Assembly (NCBI RefSeq): GCF_900105025.1
Contig: NZ_LT629759.1
Coordinates: 1,550,001-1,614,000, forward strand
Direction: 5' to 3'
DNA from: Parafannyhessea umbonata
Lineage (GTDB): Bacteria > Actinomycetota > Coriobacteriia > Coriobacteriales > Atopobiaceae
DNA length: 64,000 nucleotides
Position 1 is the first letter of the stretch; each line of letters starts with the position of its first letter. Both the position numbers and the translations under genes were made by a program. The notes below the pieces were generated by a model. That model made no database searches. It had not been told where the DNA came from and saw nothing but the letters and a program-made list of their open reading frames with translations. Shown here one piece after another: positions 17,860-25,021 of this stretch.

Positions 17860-17954
17860 TGGCGGGAGCAGGTGGGAATCGAACCCACCCGAGCAGCCTC
17901 CTGCTCATACTGGTTTTGAAGACCAGAGGGCGCACCAGTCACCCTTCTACTCCC
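17860..17954 (-). tRNA. selC: tRNA-Sec (anticodon TCA)
   Basis: A 95-base tRNA with the features of selenocysteine tRNA: an 8-bp acceptor stem (GGGAGTAG pairing with CTGCTCCC), a 5-bp T stem, a long variable arm (GAGCAG/CTGCTC), and an anticodon loop CTTCAAA giving anticodon TCA. Discriminator G and the CCA tail are encoded. It lies directly upstream of selA and selB and has its own promoter inside the end of the glycosyltransferase gene. Confidence 0.96.
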
Positions 17955-17987
17955 AAAGAGAGGGTACGCACTCAACCTCTTGACATT

Positions 17988-18016
17988 TATATCATCGCGA
18001 TTACCTTACTTGTCAA
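17988..18016 (-). promoter_or_regulatory. selC promoter with embedded palindromic operator
   Basis: TTGACA (-35), a 17-base spacer and GATATA (-10) read toward selC, with the expected start about 25 bases before the tRNA. TCATCGCGATTA, a copy of the island's shared palindrome, fills 17992-18003 and so covers most of the spacer up to the -10. Bound protein there should repress. Confidence 0.65.
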
Positions 18017-19199
18017 TAGGATAATCTAATAATAGGCGAGCGGTCAGGGCGTCCCACGAAAGGGCTGAAACGTCGCATCCGCAACAATCTGACGCCAACG
18101 CCTCGCGCATCGCCGCCGCAAGGCGTCCCTCGAAAGCAGGCAGGTCGTCCTCGCACGGCTCGTCCGTGTTCCGTATGCGCGGCGGCCTCACCCACCACAC
18201 GGGAGCATCCGGCACGTTGCTCTGCACCCACGGCCTGATGCCCGGGAGGTCTGTCACGACCGCCTTGCACCCCGACGCGAGCGCCTCGATCACCACCAGA
18301 GGCAGTCCCTCGTAGAACGAGGGTAGCACGAACAGCTCCGCCCGGCGGTACTCCACCGCCAGGTCCGCCTGGCTCAGCCTCCCCAGCAGCTCGACGTGCC
18401 ACGGGCACTCGTCCACAAGGCGCCGTATTGCCTCGAACTCCGCGTCGTCTCCCCTGCCCCCGGCAAAGCGCAGGTCAAGGCCGCGGCCGTCCATGGCCGC
18501 ATACGCCCTCAGCAGCGACTCGACGCCCTTCTTCCTCCAGATCTTCCCGGCGTACACGATCCTGCCGGGCTTTCTGGGGGTGTCCGCGCCCGCGTGGAAC
18601 ACGCGGGCGTTGTAGCCGGTGCCCAGCACCCTCACGCGTTCCGGCGTCACGCCCAGCTGCTCCACGATCTGCTCGCGCTGGGCGCCGTGCAGAGCGTACA
18701 CGCAGTCCAACCTCCGCACCGCCCGCGCGATGCGCTCGCGCTCAAGCCCGTGCTGCGCAAGCTGGCGCAGGCAGGTGGAATGGCAGATGGCGACCACGGG
18801 ACGGTCGTCCACCAGCTCGCGCACGAGCGCGGTCACCACGTACAGATGGTGACAGATCACGAGGTCTGGGTCGAACTCCTCCACCGCCTCGCGTATCACG
18901 CGAGAAAAGCTGTCCTCGAAGGCCGCGAGCATGTCCGGGGTCAGATCCCGGTAGCGTGTCGCGGCATACGGCATCGTGTCCGACATGCCGCACACGTGAA
19001 ACGGCAGCCCCGGCGTGTCGAAGCGCACCGCGAACACGTGCGCCTCGCCAGGCAGGCTCCTCACCTCGTCGTCCGCGGCAAGGCCGCACACGACCGCCGC
19101 CTCGTGGCCAAGCGCCACCTCGCTTCGTACCATCTCGGCAAGGTAGACGCCGCTGCCCGTGGCATCGGGCTTCTGGGCCGTCACGTTCAGAATGCGCAT
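18006..19199 (-). CDS. Family-4 glycosyltransferase in the selenium operon
   Basis: A 397-residue GT-B glycosyltransferase. The N-terminal Rossmann half starts MRILNVTAQ. The C-terminal half has VYAGKIWRKKGVESLL and the GT4 donor-binding loop SFYEGLPLVVIEALASG (an E-x7-E motif). It should transfer a sugar from a nucleotide or phosphate donor. It starts only 15 bases after selD and sits between selD and selC-selA-selB, so a selenium-linked role such as selenosugar formation is possible, by analogy with SenB of selenoneine synthesis. That role is inference; a cell-envelope enzyme caught in the operon is the alternative. A CCGC near the C-terminus is unusual. Confidence 0.85.
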   Translation of the reverse strand: MRILNVTAQKPDATGSGVYLAEMVRSEVALGHEAAVVCGLAADDEVRSLPGEAHVFAVRFDTPGLPFHVCGMSDTMPYAATRYRDLTPDMLAAFEDSFSRVIREAVEEFDPDLVICHHLYVVTALVRELVDDRPVVAICHSTCLRQLAQHGLERERIARAVRRLDCVYALHGAQREQIVEQLGVTPERVRVLGTGYNARVFHAGADTPRKPGRIVYAGKIWRKKGVESLLRAYAAMDGRGLDLRFAGGRGDDAEFEAIRRLVDECPWHVELLGRLSQADLAVEYRRAELFVLPSFYEGLPLVVIEALASGCKAVVTDLPGIRPWVQSNVPDAPVWWVRPPRIRNTDEPCEDDLPAFEGRLAAAMREALASDCCGCDVSALSWDALTARLLLDYPIDK

Positions 19200-19214
19200 G
19201 GCCTCGACCCTCGC

Positions 19215-20258
19215 CTAGCTCAGGCGCACGCTGGCGCCGTCGAACGACGTCAGCTCGCCCACGACCGCGCCGCGGATGCCCTGCATGGCCAGGCGGTCGA
19301 CCAGGAGGTTCGCGTCCTTCTCGGGCAGCGCGTACAGCAGCCCGCCCGACGTCTGCGGGTCAAACATGAGGTCGCGCATGCCGTTGGGCATGCCGTCCGG
19401 CCAGACGACCCTCCCCTGGAAGTACTGCCTGTTGCGGGCGGTCCCGCCGGGCTGGATGCCCATGCTGCACATCTCGAGCGCATGCGGCAGCACGGGAACG
19501 CGAGACGTGTCAAGGCGCGCCGTAAGCCCCGCGCCCTCCGCCATCTCGCACAGGTGTCCCGCGAGTCCGAAGCCCGTGACGTCGGTGCACGCGTGCAGCT
19601 CAAGCCCGCGCGCCGCCTCGGCGGCACCCTTGTTGAGCGTGGCCATGTTCCTGATCACGCGCTTCTCCACGGCAGGGTCGCTCACCACGTCCGCCTTGAT
19701 GGCGGTGTTCAGGGCACCGGTGCCGATCTCCTTCGTGAGAACGAGAAGATCGCCCACCTTGCCCGCGGCGTTCGCCAGGATGTCCTCGGGCCTGGCAAAG
19801 CCCGTAACGCACATGCCATACTTGGGCTCGTCATCCGTGATGGTATGACCGCCCGCGATGGTGCAGCCCGCCTCGAGCGCCTTGTTCGCGCCGCCCGCGA
19901 GTATCTCTCCCGCAACTTCGACGTCCAGGCAGTTCGGGAAGCAGAGCAGGTTCATGGCCATGGTCGGCGTGCCGCCCATGGCCCAGACGTCGCTCAGGGC
20001 GTTCGCTGCGGCAATCTGGCCAAACGTGTAAGGGTCATCGACCATCGGCGGGAAGAAGTCGACGGTATTGATAATCACCAGGTCGTCGGAGACCTTGTAG
20101 ACGCACGCGTCATCGGACGTGTCATAGCCGATGAGCATGCGCGGATCCTTCTTGTTAGGCAAGTCGCGCAAAACTTGCGCGAGGGCACCAGGTGCCAGCT
20201 TGGCCGCTCAACCGGCGGCCTTTGTCATCTTCGTAAGTTCGATCTTCTTTGCGCTCAC
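19215..20258 (-). CDS. selD: Selenophosphate synthase SelD, itself a selenoprotein (UGA codon 17)
   Basis: A 347-residue enzyme that makes selenophosphate from selenide and ATP. The uninterrupted frame begins too late, at DLPNKKDPRML. Reading upstream through an in-frame TGA (20208-20210) restores the family N-terminus TKMTKAAG-U-AAKLAPG. The UGA replaces the catalytic Cys17 of E. coli SelD, and the restored length also matches that enzyme. Translation begins at a GTG (20258) preceded by a GGAGGGGGG tract. The catalytic Lys follows as UAAK, and the glycine-rich GGHT and TSGGLL loops are intact. SelD thus depends on its own product. Confidence 0.93.
20184..20210 (-). promoter_or_regulatory. 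Sec UGA codon and SECIS-like hairpin in selD
   Basis: The UGA at 20208-20210 is followed by GGCA-CCUGG-UGCC at 20196-20184, a small stem-loop 11 bases after the codon with G in the loop. Its distance and size are close to those of the fdhF SECIS recognised by SelB. A second small stem, GCGCAA/TTGCGC, follows further downstream. Confidence 0.7.
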
Positions 20259-20293
20259 GTCTGGCGCCCCCCTCCATCATGTTGCATACGATA

Positions 20294-20322
20294 AATATAT
20301 CGTGATTAGTAATACCAATCAA
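20294..20322 (-). promoter_or_regulatory. selD promoter with palindromic operator
   Basis: TTGATT (-35), a 17-base spacer and TATATT (-10) read toward selD. ATATCGTGATTA (20297-20308), a copy of the shared island palindrome, overlaps the spacer and the -10 as at selC. A second inverted repeat, ACGATA/TATCGT, spans 20288-20303. Confidence 0.65.
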
Positions 20323-20357
20323 CAAAGTGGAAGACACCTCCATGAAGTGTCTTCCAC
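20320..20357 (-). terminator. Terminator of the 102-residue gene
   Basis: Perfect 11-base arms (GTGGAAGACAC and complement) with a 9-base loop are followed on the minus strand by TTTGTTG. It lies 28 bases beyond the stop of the small gene, and its tail overlaps the selD -35 box. Confidence 0.8.
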
Positions 20358-20384
20358 CTGATAGTACACCTTCTTCTCAGAGGG

Positions 20385-20693
20385 CTACCCTATGTAACCC
20401 GCGCCCTTCAGCAGCTCGCGAGCCTTGGCCTCGTTCACCTGCGGGGCGAGGTTCTCGAGCATGTGCTCGGCGGAGAGGTTGTTGCCTATCTCGTGCGAGC
20501 GCTTGCAGCAGCAAACCAGCTTGCCGTCGAGGTAAAGGCCGAGTGCGCCCTCGTCCTCGATGAGGGAGCTGACCTTCTCGGTACTCACGCCGTCCTTGAC
20601 GCGTGACATGACACCCTCGCCGATAATCTGCCTTCTATCAAGCGTCCTCACTTCAAGCTCTTCTCCGCACGTATAAAATGTAATCTCGTTCAT
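20385..20693 (-). CDS. Small cysteine-containing protein, unknown function
   Basis: A 102-residue protein not recognised. It has Cys at residue 9 (FYTCGEE) and a CCC run near residue 60 (GKLVCCCKRSHE), which could bind metal or a sulfur/selenium species. There is no membrane segment. The ribosome site is weak. It is divergent from the activase gene and shares a 67-base region containing a copy of the island palindrome (20694-20705), so co-regulation with the activase is likely. Confidence 0.6.
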   Translation of the reverse strand: MNEITFYTCGEELEVRTLDRRQIIGEGVMSRVKDGVSTEKVSSLIEDEGALGLYLDGKLVCCCKRSHEIGNNLSAEHMLENLAPQVNEAKARELLKGAGYIG

Positions 20694-20705
20694 TAATCGT
20701 GGTTA
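20694..20705. promoter_or_regulatory. Copy of the selenium-island palindrome between the small Cys protein and the activase
   Basis: TAATCGTGGTTA matches the shared palindrome with one deviation in the core. It abuts the start codon of the small gene and lies 56 bases upstream of the activase ATG. Confidence 0.4.
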
Positions 20706-20760
20706 CCGTACCCGTACCTTCGCGGGCGGCACTGCCCTACCCTCATGAAATGGAATTAGA

Positions 20761-21561
20761 ATGGCTCACTTTATCGGCATCGACATTGGGTCCACCGCCA
20801 CTAAGGTCGTCGTCATCGGCCACGATCGCGAAATCGAGCGTTCACTGCTCCTGCCGACTGGCTTCAGCAGTGTCGAGACCGCCAACAAGGTCAGGGAGAA
20901 GCTCCTTGATTACGGCTATGACGTGGAGAACGAGGACACGTATGTCGTAGCGACGGGTTATGGACGCGTTGCCGTTCCCTACGCAGACAAGACGGTGACC
21001 GAAATCACCTGCCACGGACTGGGCGCCGCAAGCCTTTTCCAGGACAAGGGAACCGTAATCGACGTCGGAGGACAAGACACCAAGGTCATCGTCCTCGAGA
21101 ATGGTCGCGTCGTAAAGTTTCTCATGAACGACAAGTGCGCTGCCGGAACGGGGCGTTTCCTCGAGGTGATGTCTGACCGGCTTGGCATTACGCAAGACGA
21201 GCTATCCGAGCTGGCGTCCAGGGGCAAGGAGACGAAGATCTCGAGCATGTGCACGGTCTTTGCGGAATCAGAGGTTATTTCACTCGTGGGTCGCAACGAG
21301 CCCCGGGAAAACATCGCGAATGGCGTTATCGAGTCCGTCGTCAACAGGGTGTGTTCGCTTGCTCAGCAGGGAGCGGGAGCACCGTACTTCCTAACGGGCG
21401 GGCTCTGTGAGAACGACTACATCGTGGGCCGGCTTTCTCAGCACCTTGGGTCGAGGGTTACGACTTGCCCCGAGGCCAGATATGCAGGCGCGTTAGGAGC
21501 CGCCATCAACGCACGAAAGCAATTCTCGCAGACGGGAGATGCCCGAACGGAACAAAGCTAA
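20761..21561 (+). CDS. Acyl-CoA dehydratase activase / double-cubane ATPase activator
   Basis: A 266-residue ASKHA-fold ATPase of the HgdC/YjiL type. It has the phosphate loop GIDIGSTATKVVV, a DVGGQDTKVI second phosphate motif, and two conserved cysteines (NDKCAAGTGRF and SSMCTVFAESE) that, in a homodimer, hold one [4Fe-4S] cluster. It drives an electron, powered by ATP, into a double-cubane partner; two such partners are encoded just downstream on the other strand. It is divergent from the small Cys-rich gene and followed by a decayed DUF5714 gene. Confidence 0.88.
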   Translation: MAHFIGIDIGSTATKVVVIGHDREIERSLLLPTGFSSVETANKVREKLLDYGYDVENEDTYVVATGYGRVAVPYADKTVTEITCHGLGAASLFQDKGTVIDVGGQDTKVIVLENGRVVKFLMNDKCAAGTGRFLEVMSDRLGITQDELSELASRGKETKISSMCTVFAESEVISLVGRNEPRENIANGVIESVVNRVCSLAQQGAGAPYFLTGGLCENDYIVGRLSQHLGSRVTTCPEARYAGALGAAINARKQFSQTGDARTEQS

Positions 21562-21579
21562 AAAGGGAGTCTGACATAC

Positions 21580-22015
21580 GTGCCGCCCTCAAAACCGACG
21601 AGTGCCACACGAGGGGGATGGACGCCATCGTCGGCGTATGCCTCTCAAATACCTCCCGGAATCCAATGGAGGTGCTCGAGGAGCTGACGAGCCAGCCCTT
21701 CTGCCACATGCATGGTCCGGAGCATCACACCATCGTGGGAGCCGCATTGCTCACTGCCCATCGCAACGCCGGGGAAAGATTGACCTGTCCGACGCGCTAG
21801 ACACGACGCTGCTTCGGGGAAGGCAGGTTCCCGGAGGGATATGTGGGATGCGGGGCAGTTGCGGGGCCGCAATCAGTGCGGGAATATTCGTGTCGATAGT
21901 TACCAAATCCACTCCGCTTGAAAGCGATGCGCTTGGCCTCGCCAACACCATGACCTCAAGGGCGCTTGCGAGAATAGGCGAAGTGGGCGGACCACATACG
22001 CCACCCAGACCGTAA
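21580..22015 (+). pseudogene. Remnant of a DUF5714-type gene (frameshifted, truncated)
   Basis: Two frames together spell one protein. The first reads DECHTRGMDAIVGVC and PFCHMHGPEHHTIVGAALLTAHRNAG, then runs off; the second resumes with GKIDLSDAL and RQVPGGICGMRGSCGAAIS. The switch is at a GGGG run (21771-21774); one extra G would restore the reading frame. The usual N-terminal CxxC zinc region is missing before DECH, and the frame ends early after GEVGGP, so both ends look lost as well. A sequencing error could explain the frameshift but not the truncations. Family assignment is from memory of the HGPEHH and GGICG motifs. Confidence 0.65.
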
Positions 22016-22041
22016 GTCCCGCCGAATAGAGGATGAAGGCA

Positions 22042-22070
22042 AGCAGGGGGCAGATATGTCCCCTGCTCTT
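22042..22070. terminator. Hairpin between convergent activase/DUF5714 and double-cubane genes
   Basis: AGCAGGGG and CCCCTGCT arms with a 10-base loop are followed by CTTT on the plus strand. It could serve both directions. Confidence 0.6.
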
Positions 22071-22094
22071 TGTAGTCGGTTGGACGGCGACGCC

Positions 22095-23246
22095 CTAGAG
22101 CATCTCGATGAAGGCCGATATGCGAGTGGACAGCTGCCCCGTGTCGCCCGTGGAGTAGTCTGTATTCAACTTGAGGTAGGGAACCCCCATCTCGTTGCAG
22201 GCGCGTTCCACGAGACTGGCCTCCACGTCGAAGGTGTGGCATCCCGTAAGCACGTTGTCTATCACCCCGTCGACCTCGTACTTCTTGACCATCTCTCTCA
22301 AGTCCTCGAACCGGCCGGCGTTCGGCGTCATGACGGAGCAGTTTATCCTGAGGTACCGGTCGGATATCGCCCTGAGGATGTCTGGCGCCTCCGGGTCGAT
22401 CATCATCCGGTTCGTGCGCTCGCCCGTGCAATCGTCGAGGCACACGATCGACCCGCCGTTGCTCTCTACGGTCTCGCCGACCTTCTTCGTCAGGCCCCCG
22501 GAGGGACAGCCGGTGAAGAGAATCCGCTTTGCCGAAGGCGAGACCGGCCTTGCGCCGTCCTCGTACGCCTTTCTATACTCGGTGACCTGGCTTTCGATCC
22601 TCTGCGCGAACTCGATTGGGTCGAAGAAGAACGTGCCCGACAGGAGCGTGCTCATTATCTCCGTCCCCCTTGCCATCGCCGGACGTGATGCCTGCAGGGC
22701 GGCCAGGTCAAGGCGCGCCTGACGAAGGCGATTGCGGACTCGCACCGCGTCGCGAAGCTTTTCATCCGTGATGCGAACGTCAAACAGGCTCTCTAGGTGC
22801 TCCTTGAAAAGGCGGACCTCCTCGTACCAGGCATCGAACTCGTACGGTCGGTCATGCCCGTTGGGTAGCCTGAGCACATACGTCGGCTTGGTATCGTTCA
22901 GGAGCTCGAACATCTTCTTCTTGCCGTCGCAGGTGGTCTCCCCCACGATCAGATCGCTGAAGTACGTGTACGGGCACTTCTCGGTGATGGCAAACCCAAA
23001 GGTCGACTTGATGAGCGGACAGAGGCCGCGAGGCAGGACGGCCTCCGCCGCACTCACGGTCTCGTCGCTCGTACCGCAGAGCCCCACCGCCGCGACCCCC
23101 GCCGCGTCAATTACCTCCAGGGGTGCGTAGGAGCACAGGTAGCCAGCTATTCTCCCACCAGACTGCTTGTACTCCTTCACCTTCAGGAAGTTGGCCTTCC
23201 GAACGTCGTTGTACGCATCGAAAGACCTGGGCAGCTCATGAGCCAT
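22095..23246 (-). CDS. Double-cubane-cluster anaerobic reductase-like protein 1
   Basis: A 383-residue protein of the HgdB-related double-cubane group (YjiM-like) rather than a true 2-hydroxyacyl-CoA dehydratase subunit. It has the group's landmarks: GYLCSYAPLEVIDAAG, LPRGLCPLIKS, KCPYTYFSDLIVGETTCDGKKK, FTGCPSGG, CTGERTNRM and GCHTFDVE. The cysteines should ligate an [8Fe-9S] cluster, and the neighbouring activase would reduce it. Family members reduce small molecules in vitro; the natural substrate is unknown. The ATG at 23246 has a weak ribosome site, and a GTG 18 bases upstream is possible. It is expected to be oxygen-sensitive and cytoplasmic. Confidence 0.82.
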   Translation of the reverse strand: MAHELPRSFDAYNDVRKANFLKVKEYKQSGGRIAGYLCSYAPLEVIDAAGVAAVGLCGTSDETVSAAEAVLPRGLCPLIKSTFGFAITEKCPYTYFSDLIVGETTCDGKKKMFELLNDTKPTYVLRLPNGHDRPYEFDAWYEEVRLFKEHLESLFDVRITDEKLRDAVRVRNRLRQARLDLAALQASRPAMARGTEIMSTLLSGTFFFDPIEFAQRIESQVTEYRKAYEDGARPVSPSAKRILFTGCPSGGLTKKVGETVESNGGSIVCLDDCTGERTNRMMIDPEAPDILRAISDRYLRINCSVMTPNAGRFEDLREMVKKYEVDGVIDNVLTGCHTFDVEASLVERACNEMGVPYLKLNTDYSTGDTGQLSTRISAFIEML

Positions 23247-23355
23247 TGCTTCATAACCGTTCACTTGACGTGGGTCCCTTCTCCCGCTGATGAGGTTTAG
23301 CCTCACGCGCGCCCGCGCGAGCGACGACGTGAGCACAAGGCCCGTCATGGCGCCA

Positions 23356-23386
23356 CGGCCAGGGGCCCTATACGAACCCCTGGCCG
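23356..23386 (-). terminator. Hairpin downstream of double-cubane gene 2
   Basis: CGGCCAGGGG and CCCCTGGCCG arms enclose 11 bases, 50 bases after the stop of the gene at 23436-24716. No U tract follows, so it may attenuate rather than stop transcription into the next gene. Confidence 0.5.
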
Positions 23387-23435
23387 CAGCTCGATCAAAC
23401 AGGCGACTCTATCTGGTCAAAATGCCAATACGAGG

Positions 23436-24716
23436 CTAGATCATCTCCACGAACGCCTCGACGCGCGTGCTCAGCTGGCCCGCGTCCTCGTTGGAGTAGT
23501 CCGTCGAGATGTGCATGTACGGTATGCCGGCCTCCTTGGCGGCCTTCTCGAGCGTGAAGGACTCCATGTCGTACAGGGTGCAGAACTGCAACGAGCAATC
23601 GATGATGCCGTCCGCATGCAGCTCCTTCGCCAGACGCATAACGTCCTCGATGCGCCCGGGGTTCGGGGTGAAGATGGCGCAGTTGATGTTGAAGTAGCGC
23701 TCCGCGATCGCGTCGAGCATCTCGTCGACGGTCTTTCCGGACTCGTCCACCAGGTCCTTGTAATAGCGGTAGCCCGTGCAGCACTCCTCCCCCACTATGA
23801 CGGCACCTGCCTTCTCGATGAGCGAGAAGAGCTTCCAGAACGGCACTGCCATGGGCGTGCCGGTGTAGAGGATGCGCTTCGTGCCCTTCGGTGCGACGCC
23901 GACGCCGTCACGTACGCGCTGCTCGCACTCGTCTGCCATGGCGTTGATGGCACCCGTAAGACGCTCGGCGTCGTCCATGAACGCAGCCTGGACGGTAAGG
24001 AGGCTGTCGCGACCGCTGATTGGCACTGGGTCCGCGGCACGGGTCGCCGAGAGCCTCTGGAGGGCGCGGCGCTTGTCGTTCGTGACCCTGATGGCCTCCT
24101 TCAGGGACTCTGCCGTGATCTTGGTGCCGGTCTCCTGCTCCACGCGCTCGGCAAGCCTGCGGATCTCCGCCTTCCAGTTCGCCATGGTGCCATCGTTCTT
24201 GACGTTAGGCACGTCCATGATGTGCATCGGCTTCTGGGTGCCAAAGTACTCGTAGGCCTTCTTCTTGCCGTCGCAGGTGTTCTCGCCCACCACCAGGTCG
24301 CTGGACTCGATGTACGGGCACACCTTGCCGAGCTTGAACCCCGTGAAGCTCTTGATGAGCGGGCAGGTGTTGCGCGGCAGGTGCTCCTCGACCTTGTCGG
24401 TCGCCCAGTCGGCGCCAGAGCAGAGCCCCACGGGGATTCCGTTCGCCGCGCGCACGATCTCCTCGGGAACGTACAGGCAGAATGACCCGACGACCTTCTG
24501 CCCGTCAGACGCCTTGTGGTCCACCATCTCCTTGATGCGCCCGGAGTGGATGTTCATGACCACGTTGTCCAGGTACTCCGTGCTCTTTGGACGGTTCTCC
24601 TGCGTCAGGAAGACGTCCTGGTACATGCCGCCCACGGCCGCGAGCAGCCCGTCGTGGGCCTCGACGTCCATGCCGAGGTCCTTCCACATAGGGTGATAGT
24701 CGATCTCTTCCGCCAT
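23436..24716 (-). CDS. Double-cubane-cluster anaerobic reductase-like protein 2
   Basis: A 426-residue paralogue of the previous gene product with about 60 extra N-terminal residues. It keeps GSFCLYVPEEIVRAANG, LPRNTCPLIKS, KVCPYIESSDLVVGENTCDGKKK and GEECCTGYRYY, and ends with the shared DYSNEDAGQLSTRVEAFVEM. The two copies are divergent enough to act on different substrates or as a pair, as in two-subunit dehydratases. AAGGAG precedes the ATG at 24716. A copy of the island palindrome lies 143 bases upstream. Confidence 0.82.
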   Translation of the reverse strand: MAEEIDYHPMWKDLGMDVEAHDGLLAAVGGMYQDVFLTQENRPKSTEYLDNVVMNIHSGRIKEMVDHKASDGQKVVGSFCLYVPEEIVRAANGIPVGLCSGADWATDKVEEHLPRNTCPLIKSFTGFKLGKVCPYIESSDLVVGENTCDGKKKAYEYFGTQKPMHIMDVPNVKNDGTMANWKAEIRRLAERVEQETGTKITAESLKEAIRVTNDKRRALQRLSATRAADPVPISGRDSLLTVQAAFMDDAERLTGAINAMADECEQRVRDGVGVAPKGTKRILYTGTPMAVPFWKLFSLIEKAGAVIVGEECCTGYRYYKDLVDESGKTVDEMLDAIAERYFNINCAIFTPNPGRIEDVMRLAKELHADGIIDCSLQFCTLYDMESFTLEKAAKEAGIPYMHISTDYSNEDAGQLSTRVEAFVEMI

Positions 24717-24858
24717 CGTTCTTCTCCTTTTGCTTGCGAAACTGCCTAAAAATCCCCTCTTGGACCCATCGGGCATGACCCACCGGGCGCCGCCCATCAA
24801 GCCAGCTCAAACCGGTGGTTGCCCATCCGCCTGCGGGATTTCATCCAACTCGGTAATG

Positions 24859-24870
24859 TTATCGCGTTAA
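24859..24870. promoter_or_regulatory. Selenium-island palindrome upstream of double-cubane gene 2
   Basis: TTATCGCGTTAA is a near-perfect 12-bp palindrome. Read on the minus strand it is followed directly by TAACAT, a plausible -10 toward the double-cubane gene. The matching -35 position is poor, which might mean activator dependence. Confidence 0.5.
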
Positions 24871-24930
24871 TTTAAGATGGCATAATCTAATCCATAAGCG
24901 GCAGCAATGGGCACGCAGGCGCGGAGGACG

Positions 24931-24968
24931 AGAGGGGCACCCACGCGCTTGTCGTGGAGTGCCCCTCT
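24931..24968. terminator. Hairpin after the transglutaminase-like gene
   Basis: AGAGGGGCAC and GTGCCCCTCT arms, plus an inner CCAC/GTGG pair, sit 54 bases beyond the stop at 25022. T residues are few on either side. The remainder of the 305-base gap 24717-25021 holds only the operator site above. Confidence 0.55.
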
Positions 24969-25021
24969 CTTTGGCCTCTTGGCTCAGAGACGCTCAAATG
25001 TTCGTGCCCGACGTGCGGACG

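Noticed and set aside
17804-17975. Longer SelA starting at 17975
   Set aside because: The extension would translate tRNA-Sec and the terminator; GTG at 17804 has an ideal ribosome site.
18396-20294. A 632-codon plus-strand open frame covering the glycosyltransferase and selD
   Set aside because: It is antisense to two recognised genes, is rich in His/Arg/Ala with no domain, and has no ribosome site: a GC-rich shadow.
21771-21774. Recoding by selenocysteine in the DUF5714 gene
   Set aside because: The break is a frame change at a G run, not an in-frame UGA, and both ends are also lost.
22095-24716. Two subunits of 2-hydroxyglutaryl-CoA dehydratase
   Set aside because: The CPLIKS and GETTCDGKKK motifs and overall layout fit double-cubane proteins better, and no CoA-transferase or acyl-CoA pathway gene is nearby.
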